Origin: Gemmiger formicilis
GTDB lineage: Bacteria; Bacillota; Clostridia; Oscillospirales; Ruminococcaceae
Length of the DNA: 64,000 nucleotides
Reading direction: 5' to 3'
Assembly: GCF_900167555.1 (NCBI RefSeq)
Contig: NZ_FUYF01000006.1
Location: 62,001-126,000, forward strand
The notes under the pieces are model-generated. The model did no database searches. It saw nothing but the letters and a program-made list of their open reading frames with translations, and was not told the origin of the DNA. Shown here piece by piece: positions 7,551 to 15,884 of this stretch (positions within the stretch are counted from its first letter, which is position 1; every line of letters begins with the position of its first letter). A program made the translations under genes and the position numbers.

Positions 7551-8041
7551 AATTCAGGCACCCTCTTCCAGGTAAAGCTGCATTTGCCGTTTTCAATCGT
7601 AATGACGCCGTAGCTGCCGCCGTCGCGCAGACTGCCGGGGTTGAACACCGTGGCCGCCGTGCCGACGCCGCGCACCAGCTCGCGCCGGTGGGTGTGGCCG
7701 AACAGCGCCACATCTGCGCCGCGTTCACCGGCACACTCGGCCAGGCGTTCACTGCCCATCTTGACGCCGTAGTGATGCCCGTGGGTGTAGAAGAAAAGCA
7801 CCCCGCCGAAGGGGGCGAGCCCCTCGGACGGCTCGCTGTAGTTGACGTCGCAGTTGCCGGCCACGCGGTAGATGGGATAGGGCACCGGCTCCCTGCGCAG
7901 CTCCAGCGCGGCGTTCAGGTCGTACAGACCGTCACCGAGGTAGAACATGGCGTCGGCGGTCTCGTTTTGCAGCACCCACCGCAGGTCGCGCAGACGGCCA
8001 TGGACGTCGGAAATGACTAGAATTTTTGTGGATTCAGACAT
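7547..8041 (-). CDS. YfcE/MJ0936-family metallophosphodiesterase
   Basis: A 164-residue calcineurin-like phosphoesterase. Metal ligands are visible in VISDVHGRL (residues 10-18), YLGDGLYD, AGNCD, THGHHYG and GHTHRREL. Family members hydrolyse small phosphodiesters, but the natural substrate is often unknown. ATG 8041 has an AAGGAG Shine-Dalgarno at 8047-8052 on the minus strand. It is translationally coupled to birA. A family C AT-rich repeat starts 18 bases upstream of the start codon. Confidence 0.88.
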   Translation of the reverse strand: MSESTKILVISDVHGRLRDLRWVLQNETADAMFYLGDGLYDLNAALELRREPVPYPIYRVAGNCDVNYSEPSEGLAPFGGVLFFYTHGHHYGVKMGSERLAECAGERGADVALFGHTHRRELVRGVGTAATVFNPGSLRDGGSYGVITIENGKCSFTWKRVPEF

Positions 8042-8059
8042 GGGAACTCCTTGCTGTGC

Positions 8060-8183
8060 AAATAAAAAATAATAAATAAGAAATAATAAAGAAGGTGCGC
8101 CGCACAGCGGCACTTTTTATTTTCGCCCTCAGGCGAAAATTCCACCAAATTTATTATTTTTTATTTTTTATCTATTATTTAAA
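8060..8183. repeat. Family C AT-rich inverted-repeat element
   Basis: AT-rich arms built of AATAAATAA / TTATTATTT units enclose a GC-rich core with GCGCCGCAC.GCGGC and TTTTCGCC.GGCGAAAA hairpins. It stands out from the GC-rich neighbourhood. It lies between rsmI and the phosphodiesterase gene in the same strand direction. Confidence 0.75.
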
Positions 8184-8185
8184 AA

Positions 8186-9022
8186 TCACCCGTTGATAAG
8201 CTGGCGATACACATCACCCTTAGAGAACGGTGTCCCGGCGGCGGCCTGTTTGGCGGCGGCGGCGGGGGGCAGACCGCCCGCTTGCAGGGCGCGGGCGGCG
8301 GCGACGGCTTCTTCCAGGGTCGGCGCGGCGGCTTGCTCGACGGCGGCAGGGTCGGTACCGGCCAGAACCAGCACATACTCGCCGCGGGGGTCGTTGTCCT
8401 TATAAAAGGCCACGGCCTCGCCGAGAGTCGTCTTTTTGATCTCCTCGTGCAGCTTGGTCAGCTCACGGCAGAGCGAGACCGAGCGGTCCGCACCGAAGGC
8501 AGCGGCCAAGTCGTCCAGCGTGCCGCGCAGCTTGTGCGGGGCCTCGTAGAAGATCATCGTGCGGGTCTCGTTCTGCAAAAAGGCCAGCCGTTCGCGGCGG
8601 TCCCGCTTGGGAACTGGCAGAAAGCCCTCGAACACAAAGCGGGCCGTGGGCTGGCCGCTGGCCGCCAGCGCCGTGACGCAGGCCGATGCCGCCGGGATGG
8701 GCACGACCCTGATGCCGCGCTCGTGGGCCTCGCGGACGATCTGCTCGCCGGGGTCGCTGATGCAGGGCATACCGGCATCACTGCACAGGGCGCAATTCTC
8801 CCCGGCCTCGATGCGGTTCAGGATGGCCTCGCCGTGGTGGAGCGCGTGCTCATAGTAGCTGACCATCGGCTTTTTGAGGCCCAGATGGTTGAGCAGCCGC
8901 AGCGTGACGCGGGTGTCCTCAGCCGCGACGAAGTCCGCCAGGCCGAAGGTAGCCGCCACACGCGGCGGCATGTCATCCAGATTGCCGATAGGCGTGGCGA
9001 CAAGATATAAAGTACCGGGCAA
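8186..9022 (-). CDS. rsmI: 16S rRNA (cytidine1402-2'-O)-methyltransferase
   Basis: A 278-residue SAM-dependent tetrapyrrole-methylase-fold enzyme that 2'-O-methylates C1402 of 16S rRNA. Signatures are LYLVATPIGNLDDMP (near the N-terminus), AAEDTR, SDAGMPCISDPGE and IPAASACVTALAASG. The C-terminal region is alanine-rich as usual. The start is best placed at TTG 9022 (reading MPGTLYLVATP), which lies after AAAGGGG at 9028-9034; upstream codons would fall in the promoter. Own promoter at 9056-9084. Confidence 0.92.
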   Translation of the reverse strand: MPGTLYLVATPIGNLDDMPPRVAATFGLADFVAAEDTRVTLRLLNHLGLKKPMVSYYEHALHHGEAILNRIEAGENCALCSDAGMPCISDPGEQIVREAHERGIRVVPIPAASACVTALAASGQPTARFVFEGFLPVPKRDRRERLAFLQNETRTMIFYEAPHKLRGTLDDLAAAFGADRSVSLCRELTKLHEEIKKTTLGEAVAFYKDNDPRGEYVLVLAGTDPAAVEQAAAPTLEEAVAAARALQAGGLPPAAAAKQAAAGTPFSKGDVYRQLING

Positions 9023-9055
9023 TGTGAAAACCCCTTTTGATGTTGATATAATAGT

Positions 9056-9084
9056 ATTATACCTGTCACCGGGAAAAATGGCAA
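9056..9084 (-). promoter_or_regulatory. rsmI promoter
   Basis: Minus strand TTGCCA, 17-base spacer, perfect TATAAT. Confidence 0.8.
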
Positions 9085-9092
9085 CCACTTAC

Positions 9093-9259
9093 AAATAATA
9101 AAGAATAAATAATAAATAATAAAAATGGTGGAGTTTCCGCCACAAGGGGCGGAAACAAAAAGACTGCCGCCCTTTTGCGGGGCGGCAGCACGGTTTTCAG
9201 AACACGCCGCCGCGGGCGGCGTACCTGATTTATTATTTATTATTTCTTATCTATTATTT
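9093..9259. repeat. Family C AT-rich inverted-repeat element
   Basis: AT arms (AATAATAAAGAATAAATAAT... and ...TTTATTATTTATTATTTC) flank a core holding GTTTCCGCC/GGCGGAAAC and CTGCCGCCC/GGGCGGCAG hairpins plus the CGCCGCGGGCGGCG block shared with the copy at 33437. Confidence 0.75.
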
Positions 9260-9271
9260 GCGCGCAGCGCT

Positions 9272-9556
9272 CTATTCTCCGCTCCGCTCCTCAAACCCGT
9301 ATTCGTGTTCCTTTACGGGCAGGGGGGTGACTTCAACGTTCTCGATGCGGGCCCAGCGGTTGCTGCGCTCGATGAGGGGGACAAGGGCGTCGAGGGTGGC
9401 ACGCTCGCCCTGGGCCTCCAGCGTGACGCTGCCGTCCCAGTTGTTGGCGACCCAGCCGGTCAGGCCCAGATGCAGGGCTGCGGCGCGGGCATAATAGCGG
9501 AAGCCTACGCCCTGCACTGTGCCGGTGAAGCGCCAGCGGCGGCGGATGGCGCTCAT
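9272..9556 (-). CDS. acyP: Acylphosphatase
   Basis: A 94-residue acylphosphatase that hydrolyses acyl-phosphate bonds. The signature GTVQGVGFRYYARAAA carries the catalytic arginine (FR), and GWVANNWDGSV carries the catalytic asparagine. It overlaps the end of the copper ATPase gene in an ATGA junction (9553-9556), so it is probably translated by coupling from that operon. Length is normal for the family. Confidence 0.93.
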   Translation of the reverse strand: MSAIRRRWRFTGTVQGVGFRYYARAAALHLGLTGWVANNWDGSVTLEAQGERATLDALVPLIERSNRWARIENVEVTPLPVKEHEYGFEERSGE

Positions 9557-9765
9557 GCGTCGATGCCAGTGACGGTGTAATCCCTGGCCTCGACAGCGGT
9601 CTTGAGGTCGGCGTCGGCCACATCGTGGGTCAGGGACACAACGGCAGTGCCCTTCTCGTGGCTGACCTCGGCGCTCTGCACGCCGTCCAGGGCCTCCAAT
9701 GCCTTCTTCACAGTGGCCTCGCAGTGGCCGCACATCATGCCTTCAATGTGAATCGTCTTTTTCAT
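9553..9765 (-). CDS. Possible separately translated CopZ-like copper chaperone (internal start in copA)
   Basis: Within the copA frame, ATG 9765 (Met798) starts MKKTIHIEGMMCGHC and is preceded by GGAGGG with a seven-base spacing, a good Shine-Dalgarno. Initiation here would give a free 70-residue HMA copper chaperone with the CxxC pair intact. The same bases encode linker residues TEGT in the fusion. Whether both products are made is inference. Confidence 0.4.
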   Translation of the reverse strand: MKKTIHIEGMMCGHCEATVKKALEALDGVQSAEVSHEKGTAVVSLTHDVADADLKTAVEARDYTVTGIDA

Positions 9766-12156
9766 GGCAGTTCCCTCCGTTTGGGTGGTTTTATTTTCCG
9801 GGGCAGGCTGCACGGGGCAGCTGCCGGTGGGGCAGGGGATCTCGGGCGCAGACGCGCGGACCGGGGCTTTGCGCTTCGGCGGGGCATCGTGGGCGGCGCT
9901 GCGCGGGTCAAAGGTGTTCAGCCGCAGGGCATTTGTGACGACGCAGACGCTGGACAGGCTCATGGCCGCGGAGGCGATCATCGGGTTCAGCGTGATGCCG
10001 AAGCCCGTGAACACGCCCGCCGCCAGCGGGATGCAGATGGCGTTGTAGAAGAACGCCCAGAACAGGTTCTGATGGATGTTGCGCACCACCGCGCGGGACA
10101 GGCGCACCGCGGCGGGTACATCGGCCAGGTCGCTGCGCACCAGCACAACGTCGGCGGCGTCCAGTGCGACGTCCGCACCGGCACCGATGGCAATGCCGGT
10201 CTCGGCGCGGGTCAGGGCGGGGGCGTCGTTGATGCCGTCACCGACCATGGCGACGCGGCCCTGCTTTTGCAGTGCGCGGACCTCGGCTTCCTTGCCCGCG
10301 GGCAGGACGCCCGCAATGACATGGTCGGCGTCGAGGCCGACAGCCGCGCCGATGTGGCGGGCCGTGGCGGCGTTGTCGCCGGTCAGCATCACGACCTGCA
10401 GGCCGAGAGTTTGCATCTGGGCGATGGCGGCGGCGGAGGACTCCTTCACGACGTCGGACACGCCGATGACGCCTGCGGCCTTACCGGCCAGCGAGAAGTA
10501 GAGCGGCGTGATGCCGTCGGCGCTCATCTCGTCGCCCGCCTGCTGCAGGTCGTCGGGCAGGGCGCAGGTCTCGCGGATGAAATCGGCATTGCCGCCCGCA
10601 ATGACCTTGCCCGCGACCTTGCCGCGCAGGCCCTTGCCGGGTACGGCCTCAAAGTCGGTCACAGTGGCGTAGGACAGATGGTCCTTCTCGGCGCGCTGCA
10701 GGATGGCGCGGGCCAGCGGGTGCTCACTGCGCAGCTCCAGACCGGCGGCCATGCTGAGCAGGAATTTCTCGGGCACGTTGCGGGTGCCGAAGATTTTTAC
10801 AACGTTGGGCTCACCGGTGGTGACGGTGCCGGTCTTATCCAGCAGCACGGCGTCGGTGTAGCCGGTAGTTTCGAGGCTGGCGGCGGTCTTGAACAGGATG
10901 CCGTTTTTGGCACCCACGCCGCTGCCGACCATGATGGCGACGGGCGTCGCCAGGCCCAGGGCGCAGGGGCAGCTGATGACCAGCACGCTGATGCCGCGGG
11001 CCAGCGCAAATGTAAAGGTCTGGCCCAGCAGCAGCCAGATGACAAACGTGGCCGCGGCGATACAGATGACGGTGGGCACGAAGATGCCGGAGACCCTGTC
11101 CGCGGTCTTGGCCAGCGGGGCCTTCGTCGCGGCGGCGTCACGCACCAGGCGGATGACCTGGGACAGCGTCGTGTCCTGGCCGACGCGCTCGGCACGGCAG
11201 GTCAGCGCACCGTTCTGGTTGATGGTCGCGGCGCTGACGGGGGAGCCGGGGAACTTGTCCACCGGCATGCTCTCGCCGGTCAGGGCGGCCTCGTTGACCG
11301 TGGAGATGCCCTCGGTGACGGTGCCGTCCACGGGGATGCTCTCACCGGGGCGGACTAAAAAGAGATCGCCGACGTTGACCTCACTGACCGGGACTGTGAC
11401 CTGCTCGCCGCCGCGCAGGACGCAGGCGGTCTGGGGGGCCAGCTTCATCAGGCTTTTCAGTGCGTCGGTGGTCTTGCCCTTGCTGTAGGCTTCCAGCGTT
11501 TTGCCGACGGTGATGAGCGTTAAAATCATGGCCGCCGATTCAAAATAAAGGTCGTGGCGGTACTGCATGACCAGGTCGTCGTTGCCGGTGCCAAGGCCGA
11601 CGCAGATCATGACGATGGCGAAGATGCCGTAGGCCAGCGACGCACCTGCGCCGAGGGCGACCAGCGTATCCATGCCGGGCGCGCGGGTCTTGATGCCCTT
11701 CCAGCCCGAGAGGAAAAACGCGCGGTTGATCCAGCAGACGGGCAGGGTCAGCACCAGCTGGGTGCCCGCGTACAGGATGGCGTGCCAGCTGCCGCCGTGG
11801 AACACACTGCCCAGCGGCAGGCCGATCATGTGGCCCATCGAGACATACATAAGCGGGACAAGGAAGCAGAGGCTGGCAATCAGCCGCTTTTTGAGCTTGG
11901 GAGTCTCGGTGTCCTCGAGCTCGGCGCTTTCGCTCTCGGCGGAGGCGAGGGACGCGCCGTACCCGGCGGCGTCCACGGCGCGGAGGATGCGCCGGGCGGT
12001 GGCATCGGGGTCGGCGTCGGGGGCGTAGTCTACCTGCATCGAGTTGGTCAGCAGGCTTACGGCGACGGATGCCACACCCGGCACCGCCGCAACGGCTTTT
12101 TCCACATGGCTTGCGCAGGCCGCGCAGCTCATGCCGGTGATTTCGTAGCGTTGCAT
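9553..12156 (-). CDS. copA: Copper-translocating P-type ATPase fused to a C-terminal CopZ-like HMA domain
   Basis: An 867-residue P1B-type copper exporter. The N-terminal HMA domain has GMSCAAC (residues 8-14). The transport site SCPCAL (Cys396, Cys398), phosphorylated Asp440 in DKTGT, TGES, the HP motif SEHPLA and GDGINDAP follow in order, with eight expected helices. After the last helices a Pro/Thr-rich linker with CPTGSCPVQ leads to a second HMA domain at about 798-867 with GMMCGHC, which resembles free CopZ. Such a C-terminal domain is unusual in Firmicute CopA. ATG 12156 has an AAGGAG Shine-Dalgarno. A family A repeat lies upstream. Confidence 0.93.
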   Translation of the reverse strand: MQRYEITGMSCAACASHVEKAVAAVPGVASVAVSLLTNSMQVDYAPDADPDATARRILRAVDAAGYGASLASAESESAELEDTETPKLKKRLIASLCFLVPLMYVSMGHMIGLPLGSVFHGGSWHAILYAGTQLVLTLPVCWINRAFFLSGWKGIKTRAPGMDTLVALGAGASLAYGIFAIVMICVGLGTGNDDLVMQYRHDLYFESAAMILTLITVGKTLEAYSKGKTTDALKSLMKLAPQTACVLRGGEQVTVPVSEVNVGDLFLVRPGESIPVDGTVTEGISTVNEAALTGESMPVDKFPGSPVSAATINQNGALTCRAERVGQDTTLSQVIRLVRDAAATKAPLAKTADRVSGIFVPTVICIAAATFVIWLLLGQTFTFALARGISVLVISCPCALGLATPVAIMVGSGVGAKNGILFKTAASLETTGYTDAVLLDKTGTVTTGEPNVVKIFGTRNVPEKFLLSMAAGLELRSEHPLARAILQRAEKDHLSYATVTDFEAVPGKGLRGKVAGKVIAGGNADFIRETCALPDDLQQAGDEMSADGITPLYFSLAGKAAGVIGVSDVVKESSAAAIAQMQTLGLQVVMLTGDNAATARHIGAAVGLDADHVIAGVLPAGKEAEVRALQKQGRVAMVGDGINDAPALTRAETGIAIGAGADVALDAADVVLVRSDLADVPAAVRLSRAVVRNIHQNLFWAFFYNAICIPLAAGVFTGFGITLNPMIASAAMSLSSVCVVTNALRLNTFDPRSAAHDAPPKRKAPVRASAPEIPCPTGSCPVQPAPENKTTQTEGTAMKKTIHIEGMMCGHCEATVKKALEALDGVQSAEVSHEKGTAVVSLTHDVADADLKTAVEARDYTVTGIDA

Positions 12157-12187
12157 GGGGATACTCCTTTTTTGGTAGTGCAGAGAA

Positions 12188-12328
12188 AGCCTTCCCCCGA
12201 GGGGGAAGGCGGCGCGGAGCGCCGGATGAGGGGAGAGCTGACGGATACTGCCCGTGAGCGGGTGGTGTTGGCGGGGTCTGCCCTCATCAGTCACCTTCGG
12301 TGACAGCTTCCCCCGAGGGGGAAGCCTT
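12188..12328. repeat. Family A repeat, medium form
   Basis: Starts GCCTTCCCCCGAGGGGGAAGGC, contains GCCGGATGAGGGG and TGCCCTCATCAGTCACC, ends CTTCCCCCGAGGGGGAAGCCTTTT. It lies between gluQ and copA. Confidence 0.8.
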
Positions 12329-12336
12329 TTATCTTA

Positions 12337-13257
12337 TTAAAACAGATTTTCCGGCAGAACGATGTCGCTTTTCGGGACCTGGGACCAATCGAAGGTGCGG
12401 GCCAGGGCCTGGGGCGTTGTAGGGGCGGGGGAGGCTTGCAGGCCGCAGGCAAAGGCCAGCTTGCCGATGATCTCCTCGGGGGTGTATTTCTCCCGCAGGT
12501 TCTCGAGACTCTGGTCGCCGTCGCGCTTTGAGAGGCGGCGGCCATCGGAGGCCAAAAGCAGCGGCAGATGGTAGAATTTCGGCGGGGTCAGGCCCAGCTC
12601 CCGGTAAAGCCAGAGCTGGCGCGGTGTGCTGGACAAGAGGTCGCTGCCGCGCACGACCTCATCGACGCCCATCAGCGCGTCATCCACAACGACGGCCAGC
12701 TGATAGGCAAACACACCGTCGGCCCGCCGCAGGAAAAAATCCCCGCAGTCGCGGGCGAGGTTTTCTTCATAATGCCCCATGTGGCCGTCCTCAAAGGCGA
12801 TGACCTCGTCGGGCACCTGCACGCGCCAGGCGGGGGCGCGGGTCTTGGAGCGCTCGGCAATTTCAGCGGGCGTCAGGCCGCGGCAGGTCCCGGCGTAGAT
12901 GACCTGCCCGTCGCTGCGGTGGGGCGCGCTGGCCGCGTGCAGCTGACTGCGGCTGCAAAAGCAGGGGTAGACCAGCCCACGGCGGGACAATTCGTCGAAG
13001 TACCGCTGATAAATTTCGCTGCGGTCACTCTGGTAGACCGGCGGCATCGGGCCGTCGGCGGCAAGGCCGAGCCACGCCAAATCGTCCACAATGGCGTCCG
13101 CATAGCTGCGGGGGCAGCGCTGGGTGTCCAGATCCTCAATGCGCAGCAGCACCTGCCCGCCCTTGCTTTTGGCGCTCAGCCAGGCCAGCAGGCAGCACAT
13201 CAGGTTGCCCAGGTGCATCCGCCCGCTGGGGCTGGGCGCGTAGCGTCCCGTGCTCAT
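12337..13257 (-). CDS. gluQ: Glutamyl-Q tRNA(Asp) synthetase
   Basis: A 306-residue GluRS paralogue without the anticodon-binding domain, which attaches glutamate to queuosine in tRNA(Asp). It has the class I HIGH-type motif SPSGRMHLGN (residues 9-18), the zinc ligands CFCSRSQ with YAGTC (about residues 99-124), and the KMSKS-type RLSKRDGD (about residue 242). The length and zinc site separate it from full GluRS. ATG 13257 overlaps the M18 aminopeptidase stop (ATGA at 13254-13257). Confidence 0.92.
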   Translation of the reverse strand: MSTGRYAPSPSGRMHLGNLMCCLLAWLSAKSKGGQVLLRIEDLDTQRCPRSYADAIVDDLAWLGLAADGPMPPVYQSDRSEIYQRYFDELSRRGLVYPCFCSRSQLHAASAPHRSDGQVIYAGTCRGLTPAEIAERSKTRAPAWRVQVPDEVIAFEDGHMGHYEENLARDCGDFFLRRADGVFAYQLAVVVDDALMGVDEVVRGSDLLSSTPRQLWLYRELGLTPPKFYHLPLLLASDGRRLSKRDGDQSLENLREKYTPEEIIGKLAFACGLQASPAPTTPQALARTFDWSQVPKSDIVLPENLF

Positions 13258-14552
13258 TCCAGCGTGTAGGTGCCGTCGCCAAGGGCACGCAGATGGACAC
13301 GGTAGAAGGCGGCCACGGCCTTTGTCATGGCCTCGGCGTCGGTGACGCTGGCCGTCTCGACGGCACTGTGCATCGCGAACTGGGCGCAGCCGATGTCTGC
13401 CATCGGGATGGGCAGTGTGTGGCTCTGCAAATTGCCCAGCGTGCTGCCGCCGGCCTCGTCGGCGCGGTTCGTGAACACCTGCACCGGCACGTCGGCCTTC
13501 CGGCAGATGGCGCGGAAGATCGCGCCGCTGACGGCGTTCGTCGTGTACTTCTGGCTGGCGTTGTACTTGAGCACCACGCCGCCGCCCAGCCGCACGGGCG
13601 CGCAGGGGTCGGACTTCTGCGGGAAGTTCGGGTGGGTCGCGTGGGCGTTGTCGGCGCTCAGCATAAAGCTGTTGGCCATGGCGCGGTGGCTGGCCTGTGC
13701 GCTGTGGGGCACGGCCTCAAGGATGCGGTCCAGCACGTCGCGCAGGTAGCTGCTCGCGGCACCCATCCGGCTCGAGGAACCGACCTCCTCGTTGTCGAAC
13801 ATCGCCCAGACCGGGGCGCAGGCGCTGTCGGTCTCCCCAGACGCATCCAGAAAGCCCAGCAGCGTCGTGGCGGCACATTCCAGATCGTCAATGCGCGGGG
13901 CCATGAAAAATTCACCGTCGGGGCCGATCTGGGTCGGGGCCTGGCGGGTGACGAGCTGCAGATCGCTGTCCAGAATGTCGGCGGCCTCCACGCCGAGGGA
14001 CTCGGCGACGAGGTCGGTCAAGGTGCGGCTGCCCGCGGGGCCCCACAGCGGCTGCATATCGACCTGCGGGTTGAAGGTGTGGCCCTTGTTGATGTCCCGC
14101 TGAAAGTGGATGGCCAGCGACGGGATGACGAGCAGGTCGCGGTCAAGGTACACAAGGCGGCTCTCGATGCCGTCCTCGGTCTTGACGAGGGCGCGCCCGC
14201 CGACGGTCAGCGGGCGGTCCAGCCAGGTGGACATGATCATCCCGCCGTAGCCCTCGACGCTCAGGCGGCGGCAGCCGTCGTTTTCAACGGTGTCGGCCTT
14301 GATTTTCCACGACGGGGAGTCGCTGTGGCTGGCCACGATGCGCCAGCCGCCGATGGCGTGCTGCGGCACGCGCCACGCCACAACGGACGAGCCGTTGCGG
14401 GTCGTGTAGTAGCCCTTGCCCGGCTCAAGGCTCCAGTAGTCGGCCTCCTCCAGCCGGGTGAAGCCGGCGGCGCACAGCCAGCTTTCGGCGGTGGCAGCAG
14501 CGTGGAACGGGGTGACGGACTCCTGCAGAAACTCTACTAAATCATCATACAT
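13254..14552 (-). CDS. M18-family aminopeptidase
   Basis: A 432-residue dinuclear-zinc aminopeptidase of the aspartyl aminopeptidase family (ApeB-like). Metal and catalytic motifs are ASHSDSPSW (about residue 83), APRIDDLECA, FDNEEVGSSS and ADNAHATHPN, with the last histidine in AMHSAVETAS. It removes N-terminal residues from peptides in the cytoplasm. ATG 14552 is supported by AGAGGAGAAAAC just upstream; the longer reading frame upstream runs through the promoter. Forms an operon with gluQ. Confidence 0.93.
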   Translation of the reverse strand: MYDDLVEFLQESVTPFHAAATAESWLCAAGFTRLEEADYWSLEPGKGYYTTRNGSSVVAWRVPQHAIGGWRIVASHSDSPSWKIKADTVENDGCRRLSVEGYGGMIMSTWLDRPLTVGGRALVKTEDGIESRLVYLDRDLLVIPSLAIHFQRDINKGHTFNPQVDMQPLWGPAGSRTLTDLVAESLGVEAADILDSDLQLVTRQAPTQIGPDGEFFMAPRIDDLECAATTLLGFLDASGETDSACAPVWAMFDNEEVGSSSRMGAASSYLRDVLDRILEAVPHSAQASHRAMANSFMLSADNAHATHPNFPQKSDPCAPVRLGGGVVLKYNASQKYTTNAVSGAIFRAICRKADVPVQVFTNRADEAGGSTLGNLQSHTLPIPMADIGCAQFAMHSAVETASVTDAEAMTKAVAAFYRVHLRALGDGTYTLE

Positions 14553-14652
14553 AGGTTGTTTTCTCCTCTTGGGTGATTTTCCGCACATTTGGCGGTGAAT
14601 ATTGTAGGGCGGGGTGAGGTCAGGCTGCCCTACCTTATAATCATACACAACT

Positions 14653-14681
14653 ATATTACCGCAAACATCCCTAAGAAACAA
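14653..14681 (-). promoter_or_regulatory. Promoter for the aminopeptidase-gluQ operon
   Basis: Minus strand TTGTTT, 17-base spacer, TAATAT. It nearly touches the divergent HxlR promoter. A short GTAGGGC...GCCCTAC palindrome lies downstream at 14602-14635. Confidence 0.45.
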
Positions 14682-14682
14682 G

Positions 14683-14711
14683 TTGCAAACGCGGGGAAAA
14701 TACCCTATACT
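14683..14711 (+). promoter_or_regulatory. Promoter of the HxlR-type regulator gene
   Basis: TTGCAA 14683-14688, 17-base spacer, TATACT 14706-14711. Back-to-back with the aminopeptidase promoter, so the regulator could control both. Confidence 0.65.
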
Positions 14712-14785
14712 TAGTATATTCAAATAGGCACTTTTGACAAGTACGCACTTTTTAGAAACCGCTACCCAAAAGGAGAGTGTGAGCA

Positions 14786-15169
14786 ATGCACCCGAACGAA
14801 CACTGTAACTGCCGCTATGCGGATGTGGGCTGTGACAGGATGGAGCAGGTCATGGACCAGATCAGCGGCAAGTGGAAGATGCGCATTTTATTCATGGTGG
14901 GCGCACACGGTACGCTACGCTACGGTGAGCTGCGCAAGCTGCTGGACGGCGTGACCCACAAGATGCTGTCGAACCAGTTGAAGGAGCTGGCCGCGGACGG
15001 GCTGGTGCAGCGCATCGACTACAACGAGGTCCCGCCCCGGGTCGAGTACCGCCTGACCGAAAACGGCGAGGCGCTGATGCCGATTTTTGATGACATTCAA
15101 AAATATATCCGCCGCCAGAGCTGCGGCGACTGCTGCAAGCAGGAAACACGCCACACCTGCTGTGAATAG
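14786..15169 (+). CDS. HxlR-family winged-helix regulator with terminal cysteine clusters
   Basis: A 127-residue MarR-like HxlR regulator: QISGKWKMRILFMV and LRYGELRKLLDGVTHKMLSNQLKELAADG are the wing-helix core. Both ends are cysteine-rich: CNCRYADVGC at the N-terminus (Cys8, Cys10, Cys16) and CGDCCKQ...HTCC at the C-terminus. HxlR proteins often sense electrophiles or oxidants by cysteine; the C-terminal cluster is beyond the usual single cysteine and may bind metal. AAAGGAGA precedes ATG 14786. The divergent aminopeptidase and the downstream lipoprotein are possible targets. Confidence 0.88.
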   Translation: MHPNEHCNCRYADVGCDRMEQVMDQISGKWKMRILFMVGAHGTLRYGELRKLLDGVTHKMLSNQLKELAADGLVQRIDYNEVPPRVEYRLTENGEALMPIFDDIQKYIRRQSCGDCCKQETRHTCCE

Positions 15170-15195
15170 TATAAAGTAGGATTGGGGGCGTTGGT

Positions 15196-15693
15196 ATGCG
15201 TAGGTTAGCGATTCTCTTAGCGGGGGCCGCCCTGCTGGCCGGGTGCGCGGCCCCGGCGGTGCCGGAGGCGGCGTCCGCGGTGCAGGCGGTATCGTCCGAA
15301 GCGGGCACCGGGCACGCAGGCAGCCGGACCGAGCAGCTTGCCGTGCTGGATGGGCTGGTGGATTTCGGCGCGGACACGGCAGGCTGCAGCCTGAAAACGG
15401 CCCGGACCGCGGCGGTACTGGTGGAGTACCTGAGCGCGTCGGAGTTTGAGGATGGTACAGCGGATACCTGGCGGGCCGGGCTGAGCGGCGACGCGCAGGA
15501 GCGGCTGGCGCTGAACTGGCCGGGCATCCTGGCCGAAGCACAGGCGATTTGTGCCGACCCCGCGGCCTGTGCCGATGAGCTGGCGTCCGCGGGCGTGGAG
15601 ACGGATTTCCCCGGTATGGAGCTGGACGGTGTGCCGGATAAGCTGACGGCGCTGGACGCAGTGCTGGGCGCACAGGGGAAGCCCGTAAAATGA
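15196..15693 (+). CDS. Small lipoprotein of unknown function
   Basis: A 165-residue secreted protein with a lipoprotein signal (LLAGCAAP, lipidated Cys17). The mature part is acidic and alanine-rich, with four further cysteines, but no domain I recognise. It starts 26 bases after the HxlR gene and probably shares its transcript, ending at a strong terminator. Function unknown. Confidence 0.7.
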   Translation: MRRLAILLAGAALLAGCAAPAVPEAASAVQAVSSEAGTGHAGSRTEQLAVLDGLVDFGADTAGCSLKTARTAAVLVEYLSASEFEDGTADTWRAGLSGDAQERLALNWPGILAEAQAICADPAACADELASAGVETDFPGMELDGVPDKLTALDAVLGAQGKPVK

Positions 15694-15696
15694 TAA

Positions 15697-15745
15697 CAAA
15701 AAAGACAGCAGGTACGCGGTTTTTGCGTGCCTGCTGTTTTTTCGA
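15697..15745 (+). terminator. Terminator after the lipoprotein gene
   Basis: ACAGCAGGTACGC / GCGTGCCTGCTGT stem followed by TTTTTT. Confidence 0.9.
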
Positions 15746-15884
15746 CAGCGGAAAACAGCTGTCCCTAAAATAAAACGGCGTTCGGTCTTATAATGCGGCA
15801 GGATTCGACAAACGGTTATGGTAAGATGAGGGTGTTCCGAGAAACGGACACCATAAATGATACAAAATGAAAGGCCTACAAGCT

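Noticed and set aside
9625-11358. Long plus-strand open frame opposite copA
   Set aside because: It is the antisense shadow of a GC3-rich gene; no Shine-Dalgarno, no recognisable domain, low-complexity Gly/Arg/Ala content.
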